Of a stretch of 64,000 bases of DNA, positions 39,601 to 52,462 are shown in pieces. The notes below the pieces were generated by a model. The model was not told the origin of the DNA and ran no database searches. It worked only from the letters and a program-made list of their open reading frames with translations. The number at the start of each line of letters is the position of its first letter. Position 1 is the stretch's first letter. The DNA is from Cliona cf. orientalis (lineage: Eukaryota; Porifera; Demospongiae; Clionaida; Clionaidae). The DNA lies in the NCBI GenBank assembly GCA_963930775.1, contig OZ005695.1, positions 8,432,001 through 8,496,000 on the forward strand, in the 5' to 3' direction. The position numbers and the translations under genes were made by a program.

Positions 39601-42600
39601 TGAGGAGGAAGATGTGTAGGTGGGGTAATTTGGGGAAGGGGATTTGACTAGAGATCATACTTAGTTGTGGCTCTGTGGCTATAGAGGTGTCCATTGGGCA
39701 GGGAAGTACCTTATATGGGTGCTTTATCATGAGCAATGAAGTTGCATGATTAATTGTCAGCAAGAGAGGGAAGGAGGGAGAGAGTGAGTGGGTGGGGGAG
39801 GCTGATATTGAAGGTGTTCAAGGATGAGGGAATTATAAAGAACTTTTGTGGGGGGGGGGGTTTATATAGGATTTACTAGTGTCAACATCCCCATGGGTGC
39901 ATATAGAACTGTAGCCCGGGTTAGTTTCAGTGTAGAACCATGCACAGGAAGATCTGTATACCTCAGTGGCAACTTAATTTTCAGGGTCACTTATCTCAGA
40001 GATACGATACTGGGAAGGGATGGATGTACGTGCATTGTATGGTCTATTGTCAGAGCCTGTACTTGCACAATGTAAGCTATAGTGCCAGCTAGTTTGGCGT
40101 TGGCTACGGTTGGCATGTCTAGAGTCTTGCTGAGTGCAGGAAAAGCGGGGAGAGGCCTCACTAGCTGTATACAGATATGGGTGCTCAGCTTAGCCATATC
40201 ACATGCATGATAATGTATTCTTATGGTGTTGAATTTGAATGTGTAAATCTTTGTGGGAAGGCTGCCTTTCAGTGGGTGATGTAAACATGAAACTTGTTCG
40301 TGGCTGTAGGCATGCATGGATGATGATAATATGTCTCTCTGCAACTTTTTGAACTGCAGATGAGGTGAGGATGTGGCTGGCATTCATGCATGCATGCTAG
40401 CTTGGTCTCAATCACTGCATGTGTGTGGAATAAAAACCCATTCTGAGTTAAATCTGAAAATACATAGCTGCATGTGTAGTCTGATAAAGGATATGGGCCA
40501 TACCATGTACAGAATATCTGGTTTGTGTTTAGCCTATATGTTTGCATATATAGGTAGCAGTATATTTGGCCCTTGCATGGTTTTCAGTTCATGATCACAT
40601 GGCTCTAGTGTGTATTGACAGTTGGTCACTTTGATTTCAGGCACAGTACGCTAAAATTAGTAATTCAGGGTGTGTGTATGCTAAAATTGGTAATTCTGGA
40701 TGCATGTATACAGACACATGTGGCTCATATATGTACGTATGTGTAAGAAATCCAATAATATATTTTTAGCACTTGTTGGGGGTGTTGTAGTACCTGTGGT
40801 AACCGTTGTGGCTAATAGACAAGCTTAAGCAGCACCTGCATGCATGATTTTTTTTATAGCTAAACTATAGCTATAGTTGCCTTTTCTTTGTGTCAATTTC
40901 GTCGGGTGTTTTGTGTTTTATCTGCATTTAAGATCACAGCATGTGTTGAGATCTGCACGCTCAATTGGGTTTATACTAGAGAACATATGCAGGTCGTATG
41001 CTCGGTCATTATCTCCTATGGTTTGGATTTTCATATATACCTGCATGTGTATACTAGCCAACGGTCACAGAGGTAGACAGCTTGTGAGCAGCCAGGCCTG
41101 GCTTGGGTAAATCGTGCACAGCACGGTGGTCAAAAATACCACATATGCAACCAGCAGCCGTTAGGTGTGCTTGCTTGCATATGTTGAATTCCACGGCCAT
41201 ATACTAATCTCTTGTTTTCCATTTTTTTCTGCGAGCAAGACAAAACTTTTGCAACCAGCAGGGCTTGTAATTCAATTTCGGTAGTCGTGCCTTCGTCTTG
41301 GTTGCCACCCTATGTTTGGTGTGCCCAGGTGTTACCGAAATGTTTTTTATGAAATGGAGTAGCGATCAGTGAATTTTCAGCCTTGAAAGGGCATATCACT
41401 TCAATTATGCTGTGAAAGAATGTACGATCTTTCAAATAAAGGTTACAATTATGTGTGCGTGCTTGAAAGTACTATCGTAGTATTATGCCTCGATCATATC
41501 ATGTTAAGTCTTGCATTGCATATCATGGGAATAATGTGTTCAGCTATTGTTTGATTGTGGAGTGCTGCTACACGCTTGGCAAAACAGTCCAACAATGTAT
41601 GATATATAATATATGGGATGGTCTTTGTGTGGCTGTGTGCTTATGTGTACAATGTCATGTAAATGTGCACACACTTACTGATTGTTGAGCCATGTTTATC
41701 TGTAAGTGTGTGTGTACGTGAGTATGTTACTGATAAATATACAATTGTTAAGTAAATATTATTATGCACACAATATAATTATTGTCTGTGTGCATGTACA
41801 CGTGCTATTAGTATGTGAGAGAGAGAGAGAGGAGGGAGGGAAGAAATTAAAGGAGAGTAAGAGAGAGAAATTAGCAAAGGAAGGCCATTTTTGCTGCATG
41901 TACTACCATCCATACTTGTGGCTACTCCTGCTCCAAGAGAAAGGAGATTGTGATCTAGGCCATATCCTGCCCAGAGCCCTCTGAGATAACTCATTATTGA
42001 GTTTCTTTGACCTTACTGGCATACCTACATGCTGGCACACTAATCACTCCAGAGTGCTTCTTTGTGAAGCCAATCTGTCACCCTTTGCCAATTACCAGCT
42101 GCCTGTGGTTGCCTAGAGAGTGGTTGTGGTTTCAGCTACTTCAAACAGGGAGCACCTTCAAGATCCCTACAGACAGGAAACGCTTCATTGTGTGGTTTCA
42201 GCAGTTGCTAGGAGGCCTATTTGCATATCCAGATCTCACTTGGGTTACCTCCCTCCCTATATGAATTTCCTGCCTTGGTATAAGGTCATACCTCACTGCA
42301 TGGCTACTAGTAGCTAGCTGTATTAACACTTGGCCATTTAAGCCTGTTCTAGCTAGCACCAGAGGGTGGCACTTAGGTAATGTTTTGGGTAGGTATAAGG
42401 TTTTCATGACATTTGAGCTTCTCAAGTTAGGAAATAAGCCCAGTGTGTGAGGAGTGATCTCAAGGGTAGCTGCTAGCTGCCATGGCTTGATTGCTCTCTG
42501 ATCTCTTATTGAACTTCCTCTCTTTCAAAATTTCCTATTTTTAATATTAAATTTTGTTGGTGTGAAAACTTTATGCAAGTGTGTTGCATCCTGTAAGCTA

Positions 42601-42649
42601 TGCATGGCAACTCTTTGGGGTAGGTGCTGTGTTTGCCTTTGCATTTTCA
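30674..42649. other. Long stretch without recognisable gene
   Basis: Nothing nameable. It includes the poly-G run at 31885-31908. A weak direct repeat (about 35790-35850 versus 35990-36055, minus-strand reading like LKSSLNKLLKS) and two CTAAAATT(A/G)GTAATTC words near 40653 and 40681 are also present. A minus-strand frame at 38364-38555 (GAIGRELEGAGIKRGHARCS) and a plus-strand frame at 42007-42264 (RKRFIVWFQQLLGG) look mildly coding but are unsupported. Confidence 0.3.
31885..31908. repeat. Poly-G run, 24 nt
   Basis: Uninterrupted G for 24 bases after a GT-rich stretch. It could form G-quadruplexes and is error-prone in sequencing. Confidence 0.95.
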
Positions 42650-43140
42650 TATCCTTTGAGAGGTCATTTCACACCAGCTGTGTGGTCCACATATCTCACT
42701 TTTAACACCAACAAGCTGTGCTTATTTTCCATGGCATGTCACTGATGATCATACCTTTCCCCTCTGGTAGGTGCTACAAATCATGCTTAGCACCAGCATG
42801 TCTATTAGTACTGGGATTAAATCACTTAGTTATGATAATATTATGTCATATCTCTTGTTGACACCAACAGCTTTAATTTATGATGGTATTTAAAGTTTGT
42901 AGCACCAAGCCTGCCTAGCTCTGTACTACTCTACTTTAATTTTATTTGCTAACACGTCGCTCCCCTTCTCCAGTTGACACCAACGGCTCTTATAGTTGCA
43001 GATATTCTGTGAAACCTGCATGGTCTAGCTTATATGCCTATGTAGTCCAAAAGTCTTATACACTTTAGCACCATCTTCAAAATTTCCATTGCTTTTGTTT
43101 AGCACCTTACATTGATTTCCCACTTTGATGCCAATACAAC
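42650..43140. repeat. Recurring GACACCAAC-type motif
   Basis: TTAACACCAACAAGCTG (about 42692), TTGACACCAACAGCT (42859), TTGACACCAACGGCT (42974) and TTTGATGCCAATACAACC (about 43124) recur every 110-170 bp, along with TAGCACCA words at 42789, 42901 and 43067. This suggests a degenerate tandem repeat. No coding role is evident. Confidence 0.4.
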
Positions 43141-43144
43141 CATT

Positions 43145-43168
43145 CCCCCCCCCCCCCCCCCCCCCCCC
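43145..43168. repeat. Poly-C run, 24 nt
   Basis: Uninterrupted C for 24 bases, the mirror of the 24-base G run at 31.9 kb. Confidence 0.95.
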
Positions 43169-43400
43169 AAATCTCGATTTTTTTACAAAATATTTTAGTT
43201 GGTCTCCCCAATGAGTCTATTGTAATTGTATTATTCCATTATAGTGCATGCAAACTTGCAAATAGCTATATCTCCTGTTTACGACAATCGTGCAGCCGCT
43301 TAAAAATCCGATTTTAAATCAAGAATTCAAGGCCTCTCCCCGTGACATGGCTAGCATATGCTAAGTAGCCGCCGCATTCCTGCAGAGTCATGCTGCTACC

Positions 43401-43779
43401 CTATACATTGCTGTAGTATATGCTACCTCCAGATTTTTTATTTTGATGATAATACTGTACTACCAGTTGTGTAATTGATTCCAGGTGCCTCATTGTCCGA
43501 ATTCGTAATGATTTGGCATCTCTTTGAAGCTGATTTTGAATGAAATGCAATCGGGAATCAATTATACCATGGCTACCATATGCCCGGTCGTACTTCCACG
43601 TACGGGGTGTCATTAGGCCGTGTTGCCATATTGCTACCAGCTCTGAATACCTCCGAGTTAGGTAGCTGCATTCCCACCATAGCGCCTTCTTTTGTTGCAG
43701 CCAGCAGATAGCTACAAGGGTCCTCCCAGTTGGCTTCCTTCTTGAAATAAGAACTATATAGATATATACAACTGATCAA
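43401..43779 (-). pseudogene. Frameshifted coding-looking island, unknown
   Basis: Two overlapping minus-strand frames each look coding. The first follows TATTTCAAG and contains KEANWEDPCSYLLAATKEGA and FRAGSNMATRPNDTPYVEV, then stops at 43573. The second, in another frame, continues with TWKYDRAYGSHGIIDSRLHF and MRHLESITQLVVQYYHQN down to a stop at 43401. A single frameshift near 43600 would explain the pattern. A diverged copy of the first part lies in the duplicated unit at about 44340-44440. No family recognised. Confidence 0.25.
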
Positions 43780-45120
43780 GCTGGCTCCATAGGCTTATTT
43801 GTACATTACCTAATAATGAATATTGTTGATTTAGTGTCAGTAGGACATCTTGATATCCTGGCTATAGCTAGCTACGTAGCTCTATCACGCACATTTTCTT
43901 GGAGTGCCTGAGTTATGCGGGTGACATAGCTTAGGGGAGACACTGGAAAGCAATCATCATTAAAAATTATAACAATTTTAAGCGTACGTACGTGTTGGCG
44001 TAAACAGGAAAGGTCATAAACCCAGCGAATAGGAGAGAATTTTCACTATCAAAATGTCCTATAGCTAGCTCTATAGTATATGTATAGTGGAGTACTATAC
44101 TTGCATGGTCCAGTCAATCTGCCAGACAGGTGGGTGGGATGAATGGTCATCTAATTGTTGACGAGCACTATATACATATATATATAATACTGCAACAAGA
44201 CATTTTTATTATAATGAGATGCTACAGTAGCACATATTATATATGCACGCGTTGAGGGGTATATATATATATATGTGTGTGTATGCGTGTGGTCGATATA
44301 TAGTGGTAATTCTTTGGAATCTGGATATGCCCAGCTCAGAATTTGCTTAGTAAGTTACCTCCCATGGAGTTTGGGCATCTGCATGCATGCATTCTCCCCA
44401 TAGCACTTTCTTTGGTTGCAACTACAGAGAAGTTTCATGTAGGAAATACCTCAGCGATGAATATTGTTAATTTGGTGTGGGTAGCTAGGATATCTCGATT
44501 ATTACCGATGCCGTCACGTGGTCTAGCTTGGGGTGCCGGAGTTATGCCGACAACATAGCTCAGTGGAGACACTGGAAATCAATAATAAAATGTACAGTAG
44601 CGATAGTTGGTATAGCTAGTCACCGTAAGCATTTTTGAGCATTTTGGACAGTTGACTTGTGTAAACCCATCAATAGGAAGGAATCTTCAAATGCAGTGAT
44701 CGTATACAATGGAGATGTACTGCCGTAATTAATGTAATTTAGGGTTTTGGCGTAAACAGGTGTGTTATATCAACCCATCAAGATGGTAGGAATTTTCAGT
44801 ATGTTAATGCTAGTCTATCTCCAATACTAAGAATGGTGGGTGGACTATAGTGTTGACCCTTGTGTATTTCTTTTAGCGTGTGTGCAGTAATTAATGACAC
44901 ACATATTACGATCATGGCTACTGATCGATGACCACACGCATGCATACATACTCTCCATACTCTCAATTAGTGCATATGCTAATGCTTAGGAATTTTCACT
45001 CTTACTATCCTATAGTGCTGTAATGGCTGTGGAGTCTAACTGGTGCAGGCAGGTAAAATGGTACAATAGGGAATTGCTGAATGGGTGGGTGGGTGGGATG
45101 AATGGTGGGGTCTAATTCTT
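43640..45120. repeat. Diverged tandem duplication, about 700-bp unit
   Basis: The blocks from 43640 and 44340 share, in order, CTCAGAAT/CTCTGAAT, GCATTC..CCCATAGC, (T/G)TTTTGTTGCA/TTTGGTTGCA, GATGAATATTGTT(A/G)ATTT, GGAG/GGGG..TGCC(T/G)GAGTTATGC, ACATAGCT(T/C)AG(G/T)GGAGACACTGGAAA, GTAAAC.., AATAGGA.., and ..GTGGGTGGGATGAATGG. Parts of the tail (GCGTAAACAGG, AGGAATTTTCA) recur a third time near 44752 and 44990. Confidence 0.65.
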
Positions 45121-47991
45121 GTGGCGTGTGCAGAATCTATGGCGGTTGTGACCACACTCATGCACATAGTGTACACAACACGTGCTTCATGCACAGCGTA
45201 TGCTCGGATCGCTATCTCGTTAGAGTAATAATGATTATTAGTGATAATTATGCGTGCACGCTCGCATGTGTTGAAGCAGTGTGCATGCAGCCTACCTTCC
45301 TCCCATAGTCGCTCATGGCAACACTAATCTTCCATATATTTGTTCGTTCATTCATTCACGGACAGCAAACAATAAAAACGGAAGCTTCAATAATAATGTG
45401 TACCAACTACAGGTATTTTTTTAAGGTCCAATTATTCTTTCCTCGTATTCTGCTTTTGGTCGCTACATAAACATCACTAGGTATGCGATTTAGTTGCACA
45501 GTCCATTGCCCAGCCAATAACTGTGTGTGGGTGTAACCGTGCGGGACCGTTCGTCAGTTCAATTTACCGGAAAAAAAGACCTCAGCTAGCTACGTCTATA
45601 CGTTATATCTAGCTAGCGACATAGATGGGATAGGTAGGGAAGATATTGTTGGCTTAAGGCGCCTTAATCACAACCGATTGCACTTTGTGATGTGCAAACG
45701 GCAACACTTCGGTGATTGAAGCAAATTGTGTGCATCATGAATCACTTTGGCCCTGGCCAGCCATGGCAGGCCCCCACTTTGCAAATGAATAGGCTGTAGA
45801 TACATAATATGTTGTGATACATAATGTGTTGTTGACTCTCAGTCCAATATACACACGGAGTATCTGTATATCCCATATCTATGAATTGTATACTACATAT
45901 GTATATGTACGTATTATGAGAGCTAGATCATGCTGTAAATTAAAAGTTAAAAAGCTCTCCTAGGCCCTACCTAGCCTGGTCACCGTCACAATTCCAATGT
46001 GGAAAACAGGTGTTTTTGAATAATTATTGGTCAATTTCTGCTAATATTTTAGTGTACTATAATCGATCGTTGCTTGAACACTTTTCAGCACAACAGTCTT
46101 GTAAATATGGCCCCCTCTTCTGGTATTAACACGATTATAATAGAGAAACCTATAGAAAGAAAGAGAGCGAGTTGAGAGAGAGAGAGAGATCTAGAGAAAA
46201 GCAGAAGCACATGTAAGGAGATTGAGTTGTGTGTGTGTGCGTGTGTGTGCAAACGAAGGTATGTGATTAATTGTCAATGGATTGTCTCCATGTGTTGCTG
46301 AATGGTGTCGAGTTGGTACACACACATACTGGTGCAGTGGAGATCTGAAAAGCCACCTCATTAAGCCATCATCCTAAACTGAGCTTTGCTATTGACTGTT
46401 GTGGGTTCCCTGTTTCGGATATGGATGGCGATATAAGTGGAAGTTAATGCGTTGCGGTTAGCCTTAGCTAGCTGAGCTGGTACGTAGCTGTTAGGAGATA
46501 CCATAAACTTAGCAGTTGTGATTCACCTTCGTGCTATGTTTCTCTCTCTCCATGGTTGGTAATTCGATCTCCTTGGTGACCGCAGGCACCCCCAACAGAG
46601 CAACAAAGATTCAGCTAGTCAAAAAAATCATTCTTACGTGTATTGATAACATTTAATAACGACATCCTACTGTGTTCTGTAGGGTAGTAGTGGATAGTAG
46701 TGTGTATAGCTATAGTTCGCTTGCTTGATTCTAAATTGAGCGCTGTGATTGCACCCTAGTGATACCCTTGACTCGAAATAAACAGACTTGAGACAAACTC
46801 TGAAACGTGGCGTTATATATTATATCATCCTAGAGGCACTCTCAGTTGGCCATATATGGCTATAGCATTAATAATATATTTACAAATGAATCCCATTTTT
46901 CTTGTACAAATCTCAGACCAAGTGCCTCTTTTCCTGTACAAATCACACCTACAGTAATCCAATTGGAGGGCTATTGGGGCAGGTGATGTCATTTCCTAGG
47001 TGCATACTTTTGGCTCTTTGAGGCCAGCATTCTGTCTCCCTCCCTATCTCCCTAAAGCTACCTATATAGCTCTCTCTGAATGAGTCTGCATAAATATAAA
47101 TACCTACACAAACAAGTATTTATTTCATGCAAATATGTTTCCCTCCCTGCATAATATTATATCTCCTCCCACCTTCCTGAGATAAATCTTGGGCTATAGC
47201 TACCAGTATTCATTTGTATATTTTATCTACCCTGTGTTTTGCAACAGCCACTATGGGATATAATAACTTAACTGCTGTGGAAATTTCTCCCTCCTCCCAA
47301 AAACGTCCCCCCATCCATTCCTCCCCCCAATTCCCCTAAGATACAGCTCCAAAATCCTAGGCTTAGTGAATGTCCTGTGTTTACAAGAGCTAGAGCTCAC
47401 AATTGGATGTATTACATTCACGTTTACTACTAGTTGACATTTTTAGCTTCTCTCGGCTCACATTGCCCCAATTAAGCTCGTTAGTGTGGGGTTTCCGCGG
47501 CACCTTTGAGCTCGCGAATCCCAACTAATGAATTATTTGTTGTTAATCTGTGCCTAGGCCCATCCCCCAGACTGAGGCACCCAAATCAATCATCGTCCAA
47601 TCAGATTGCGTACTCGTACACCTCTAATCATATTACAACGTACTCATATTTTTGAATCTACATAATAAATGAATAATGTATACGTGACTGTGTTGGTAAC
47701 AACATAGAAACTACTAAAACTAAAAGGCAAACATTTACATGCAGCATGGATACCTTTTCGTTTGTTGGTTACATGAAGTAACACTACCACGTATCAAATT
47801 ACAAAGTTTGGTTCTGTGGTTACTTGCCTCTATATATTATTCTGTGTATGTATGTATGTATATATGGAATTGTGTTAACTTTAGAAGGTGTTAATTGTGT
47901 ATGCATAATATAAATAATATGTATGTATTGTATGTATGTGTGTATGCTGTTTTCATCACTCCTCTCTCCCTTTGTCTTTCCTTATATGCAG
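45121..47991. other. Upstream of fucosyltransferase-like exon; no exon found
   Basis: Earlier exons of the gene ending at 48881 should lie somewhere upstream, but I could not identify one. The stretch 47470-47610 is less repetitive and contains a CCAAT box (GTCCAATCAGA, 47597-47607), a possible regulatory segment. A purine-rich tract (GAGAGAGAGAGAG) is at 46174-46187. Confidence 0.35.
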
Positions 47992-48881
47992 AGAGGGCAT
48001 TCCTCATCGAATGGCTGGATCCAAGTGGCTTGGAAAACTATCTGGTGCCAAAGGGTTTCAACTGGGCGGACCTGACACCTATCGATCACCTCAAGCGCGG
48101 CAAGCCCCACGACATCGGGAGTTGGAAGGCAGCAAAGGAGAACGGGAAATCGTCGCAATGGTACATGGACGAGGATTTTAGCAAGTACTTCAAGAACCCC
48201 GTCGAGGTGATCCAGGGACCTCGCTACGACTATACTTACGCAATATTACGTAATCCTAGCCTGATGCCGAAGGCATACGAACTGGGGATCGACCGTGTCA
48301 AGTGTCGTGTGTGCTGTGCCTGGGACATGCTCTTTAAGCAGGCACCGAAGTTCGAAGAGGAGATGAACAAGCTCATGAGGGGTCTGGGGCATCCCGTTCG
48401 ACCGGTCGTGGCCGTTCAAGCTAGAGTGAAATCCGATGATGTCCAAAAATCAGTCACGGCTGCCGAGCACTACCTCAACTGTGCACAGAGGGCCTCCAAG
48501 GAATTGAAATTTAAGACGCCCGTCTATATCCCAGTCTTGAACAATCGACTCGTTGTACACATCCTGCAGAAGAAGTACTTCCGTATCATGAAGACACCGA
48601 TTGAAATTGAAACAGCCACGAGAACTGTACACACTCATCTCGGAAACCTTCCCGCTGATACAGAACAAGAGGTAGTGCTAGGAGTTCAAGAACGTACTTT
48701 TAAAGAGTTCTTTCTCATGCTCAACTCAACTCTCCTCGTTCGAGCCAAGGGCCATCTTGGGTCGTTTGGCAACGTGGCTGACGCCATAAGGAGGCACTAT
48801 GGTAAACCAGGTACTGTGCACACGTATACCTCAGGAGGTTCAAGCTGTGCAGTCTTCCCTGATGGGGCAAAAATAGAATGA
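47992..48881 (+). CDS. Terminal exon, fucosyltransferase-superfamily-like protein
   Basis: About 296 codons are open from a strong acceptor (CTTTGTCTTTCCTTATATGCAG) to TGA. The frame extends upstream to an ATG at 47895, but that part is low-complexity and lies in the pyrimidine tract, so I take the exon start as 47992. The first two bases complete a split codon. The order RAFLIEW, a variable middle, CCAWDMLFKQAPKFEEEMNK, VVAVQARVKSDD, AAEHYLNCA and GHLGSFGNVADAIRRHYG fits GT23/GT37/O-fucosyltransferase folds. In these a basic HxRR-type strand binds GDP-fucose, and a late S-x-FG-x-A segment closes the fold. Here the basic motif is QAR, so only one arginine is kept and activity is uncertain. 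The N-terminal membrane anchor and first catalytic motif must lie in unseen exons. Codon use is even and higher in GC than the flanks. Distant glycosyltransferase membership is likely; substrate is unknown. Confidence 0.6.
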
Positions 48882-48956
48882 TAGTATTAACTGGACATGT
48901 CATCAGGTAACTCATTTGAGCTATTTTTAGAAGTCATTTTTAATACATGTACGTAC

Positions 48957-48962
48957 ATTAAA
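48957..48962 (+). other. Possible ATTAAA poly(A) signal
   Basis: ATTAAA lies 76 nt after the stop codon at 48881. It straddles the left edge of the TTAA-flanked element, so part of the signal would come from the insertion itself. Confidence 0.3.
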
Positions 48963-49476
48963 GGCATTGTGCCACGATATAAGGGCTATTTTTAGTAAAT
49001 TAGTGTCACACGTGATATAACCGCGCCCATTAGATTGAAATCTGGCAGCCACTTTTCAATCAATGGTTGTAGTTCGCGGTAGCAGAACGCGATCGGTCCA
49101 AGAAAGGCTCAAGGGTTGGAGCTGGAAGGTCTTCAGCTAGCGGCGGAAGGTAAGAGGTCTACCAGGGGGACGGGCGAGAGTCGGCCTTGCCATAGTAGCG
49201 ATGTCTATGTCTAGCTAGATCCACCATGTGCGAGGTGGTATACCACGAATAGATTTACCTTTAGCGAGGGCTAGTAGGTCGAGAAACAGACGGAGATACC
49301 AGTCCTATGGCAGCGCCACGAGTAGCTAAGTCCTTGCCTTGTCCTTCGATGGCGTTCTGGAGTCCACGAGGAGCGCGCGACAATATTTTTGTACGTGCGC
49401 GATTTATCACAACGCGAGCCCGTACACTAGATCTAAAAATAGTAACAATCACCACTTATATCGTGACACAATGCCT
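48962..49476. mobile_element. TTAA-flanked 515-bp inverted-repeat element
   Basis: The left end AGGCATTGTGCCACGATATA (48962) is inverted at the right end, which reads AGGCATTGTGTCACGATATA on the minus strand from 49476, with one mismatch in 20. TTAA sits immediately outside both ends (48958-48961 and 49477-49480), the target preference of piggyBac-type transposases. The ends do not start CCCT as classic piggyBac does, so the family is not certain. The interior is GC-rich with exon-like pieces, including AAG/GTAAG donors at 49147-49151 on the plus strand and GCTAAAG/GTAAAT on the minus strand near 49260. There is no transposase frame. Confidence 0.75.
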
Positions 49477-49480
49477 TTAA

Positions 49481-52462
49481 CATGCACTACCTTCAATTCT
49501 TACCAAGCTATGTCACCAATCAGCCTTCACTTGACAGTATTATTTGCATGCCATATGATATGCACTTGAGTTTTAACACTGCTAATTATATTTTTCTCTC
49601 CATGGTACAATATCATGTACTCTCAGCCATGTAATACATATACATATTATTATCAGCAATGCCATAACATTGCACAATAACAATTATTTTTAGCGAACAT
49701 GAGATGGTTTATGCAGTGGCTTTGAGACGGTCAACTAAACAAGCTAGAATAATACACACACACACACACTTGCACGCGTGCACACACACTATATGAAATT
49801 TTTATTGCTCATGTCGATTTTAGCCAAAGTTGATACCCAGATCACAGTGTCAACACAACCCCACACAGGCCAGGATGCTATAGGTAGATGGGGGGCTAAC
49901 TGACCACCTGGTCTACCGAGACACACAGCCAATGGGAGGAGATATATTGTATTTTAATTGTCTACACTACACCAGGCCGTTGCAAAATACAATATGCCTG
50001 CCTATAGCTACATCATATTATATACTTCATTTCCAGTAATTGCAAATACCGATGTTCGGGTCGTCCATGCACCTCCAACCTGCCAAGGAGTAATGATCAC
50101 AAGTGTTTACATCACTAACTATCCCTGTGCTAAGCCTCTACGGTGACTCTTGGGTTGCACTTTTGATAGCCTGATCCAGGCTACGGTTGCACTGACCAAG
50201 ACACTCTGTCTCGACCAGTTTTAATCATTTCAATATAAATTGTATACATATATTATACTCTGTGTGCTGTGTGTACATGCACTGTATGAACAGAAGGTTC
50301 TAGATTCAATTGCATCCCATTTTCAACGCACAACAATTGTGTGTGCATATTATATGCCTATCTGTTATACATGTACATGCATATGTTGTATGCATCGACT
50401 AGTACAGTGCATACATGGGGGGAATAGGTAATGTTTGAAAAGCTTGTAGATAAGGGGACTGGGGACCAACTGGCATAACCATGTGCAAGTATGTATCCTG
50501 TTAACACATCCATGGACGCAATGTACATTGCAGTATCTGTAGTTACATATGTACACATGTATTATATTAAAGTTAGTTAATTAAGCTCAAGGTGAGATAA
50601 TTGGATGTAGACTGGACATGGATACTGCGGATGTGTGTGTTAATTACTGTTGTAGTGTGTACAAGAACTGTATGAATGTTATGTGTTTTGCATTTGTGTG
50701 CTCTATTGGGTAGTAGGGCGTTGTGAAGAGGAGTGTGGTATACTGTTTCGTGCTAACGCGAGCTGCCTTTCCAATGGAATGCGGTGATGTGTAATTAGAT
50801 AACTATTGCTAAATCTCCTCTCGAAGTTTTAGTACCATGGCACATGTGACCGGTAGTGGTAGTATAAAGAAAACCACTGTCGCATATATATACATGTAAC
50901 TGAATTAATTGCAACTATTTTTACATGCTTGAATTCATATCACAACATGCAAATTTATCAGAACTAAGGAAGTCCCATTAAGGTGTTTACTTCCTTTTCA
51001 ACAATTAGAATCCCTACAGCTTTAAGCTTAGAACAATTGAGCTATTGACATTACCTCATTCTTTTTTTAATGGGCTAACCCTATTAGGTCAAAATGCTAA
51101 TGCTCTCCACAGTGTAACCACAAGTGTATAGATCATACTAGTGCATTAATCTTGATAATGCATGGCTTCACTTCATAGTGGGAGTAGCTCATATGAATAC
51201 GTATGCCACATCAGTCGTGCGTATATTGTTGAGCCACTGTTGGCTCTGCAAATGCCATAGGTTGGAGGGGTGCTCGCGGTACTACTGTTTTGCACGAAGA
51301 AAAAGCGAATTTAGTTATGTGAAGAATCTATCTTCATTAAATGGTGATTGGGCATGTAATTGTTTCACTTGATCACCATGTGTCATAGTGGCGACTGGCT
51401 GGCTGTGCTTTTTATCTGTTGCCCCAGCAGCAGAAATCCAACAATAGAGTAGAAATTATATAATTATAACTATAATCACTATCCTCTGCTCAGGTGATTA
51501 GAGATGATTTAATTGATGAAACTGCACTAAAATTAATGATTATGAGGCAATGAAATTTTTCAATGTGATCCTATTTTTTTGTACCGTTGAATGTCCTGTA
51601 TATATGATGGTGATAGAACAAATTTTATGTCCCCAACAAAAGTTGCAGTCTCTCCAGGCCTCCCTATCCCATGCATGCATGTGTGTACATTGACATAGCT
51701 AAAAATATGTGATCCAACTATATTATAGCTATTATAGAGAGGTAAATGAGCTGGTGGTTTGTAGGCAACAGTGTGGCTCCAATCGTGACCAAGGGGCGCT
51801 GGCAACAGACATCTGTTCTCTACAACCCCTTAACTTTGTTCCACAGTGCAAGCAGAAATTGCACATTTGCATGCATGTAGACTGGTATGTACATCAAAAC
51901 GTAAAATCCACGCAGGAACATGTATACATAACAATTACGATAGTACATTTTTATGTAGGCTCCACTGCATGTAGTGTGTCGTCGCATGTCTGGAAAAATT
52001 TGATGCACACATGTACAGTAGTTAGCCTTGTACACACGTACACTTGTAATTGATCATGAGTACAAGAAAAGGTACTAGCACATTGTAGTTGTATTGTTGA
52101 AAATTAATGACCAGCTATGCATGAGCATGTACGTACTATTTGAGATTATTGTAACAATTTGCGTTTGTTGTGTGTGAAGAATAATCTGCTCTATACACAG
52201 TTCAAGTATATACTGATAGCTACGCATAATCATCAACTGGCTCCTAATTTGAGAGAAGAGATGTATGGGTAATCTGCTTGTGAAAGGAAGATGGTACCAC
52301 TATAGAGGACTGAAATTAAGGATAGATGCATAGAGCTTTGATCAATTATTACTGTCACTGCCCTATGATTGAACGAGTATAAAAACTACCCATTATGGTG
52401 ATATAGGATTCCTTTCTTGGGTGCTACTATTCACAGTGAATTATCGTTCTTGTTGATTTTTT
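49481..52462. other. No gene supported
   Basis: Contains (AC)n at 49754-49769 and alternating GTACAT words. A plus-strand frame 50036-50146, after ATTTCCAG, ends in a stop (HAPPTCQGVMITSVYITNYP) and could be a terminal exon. A minus-strand frame near 51560-51660 (GRPGETATFVGDIKFVLSPS) is similar in quality. Neither is recognised. Confidence 0.3.

Noticed and set aside
43915..43945. tRNA-like TAGCTYAGKGGAGA word (also at about 44555)
   Set aside because: No matching B box or cloverleaf could be drawn around either copy; it is part of the 700-bp duplication.
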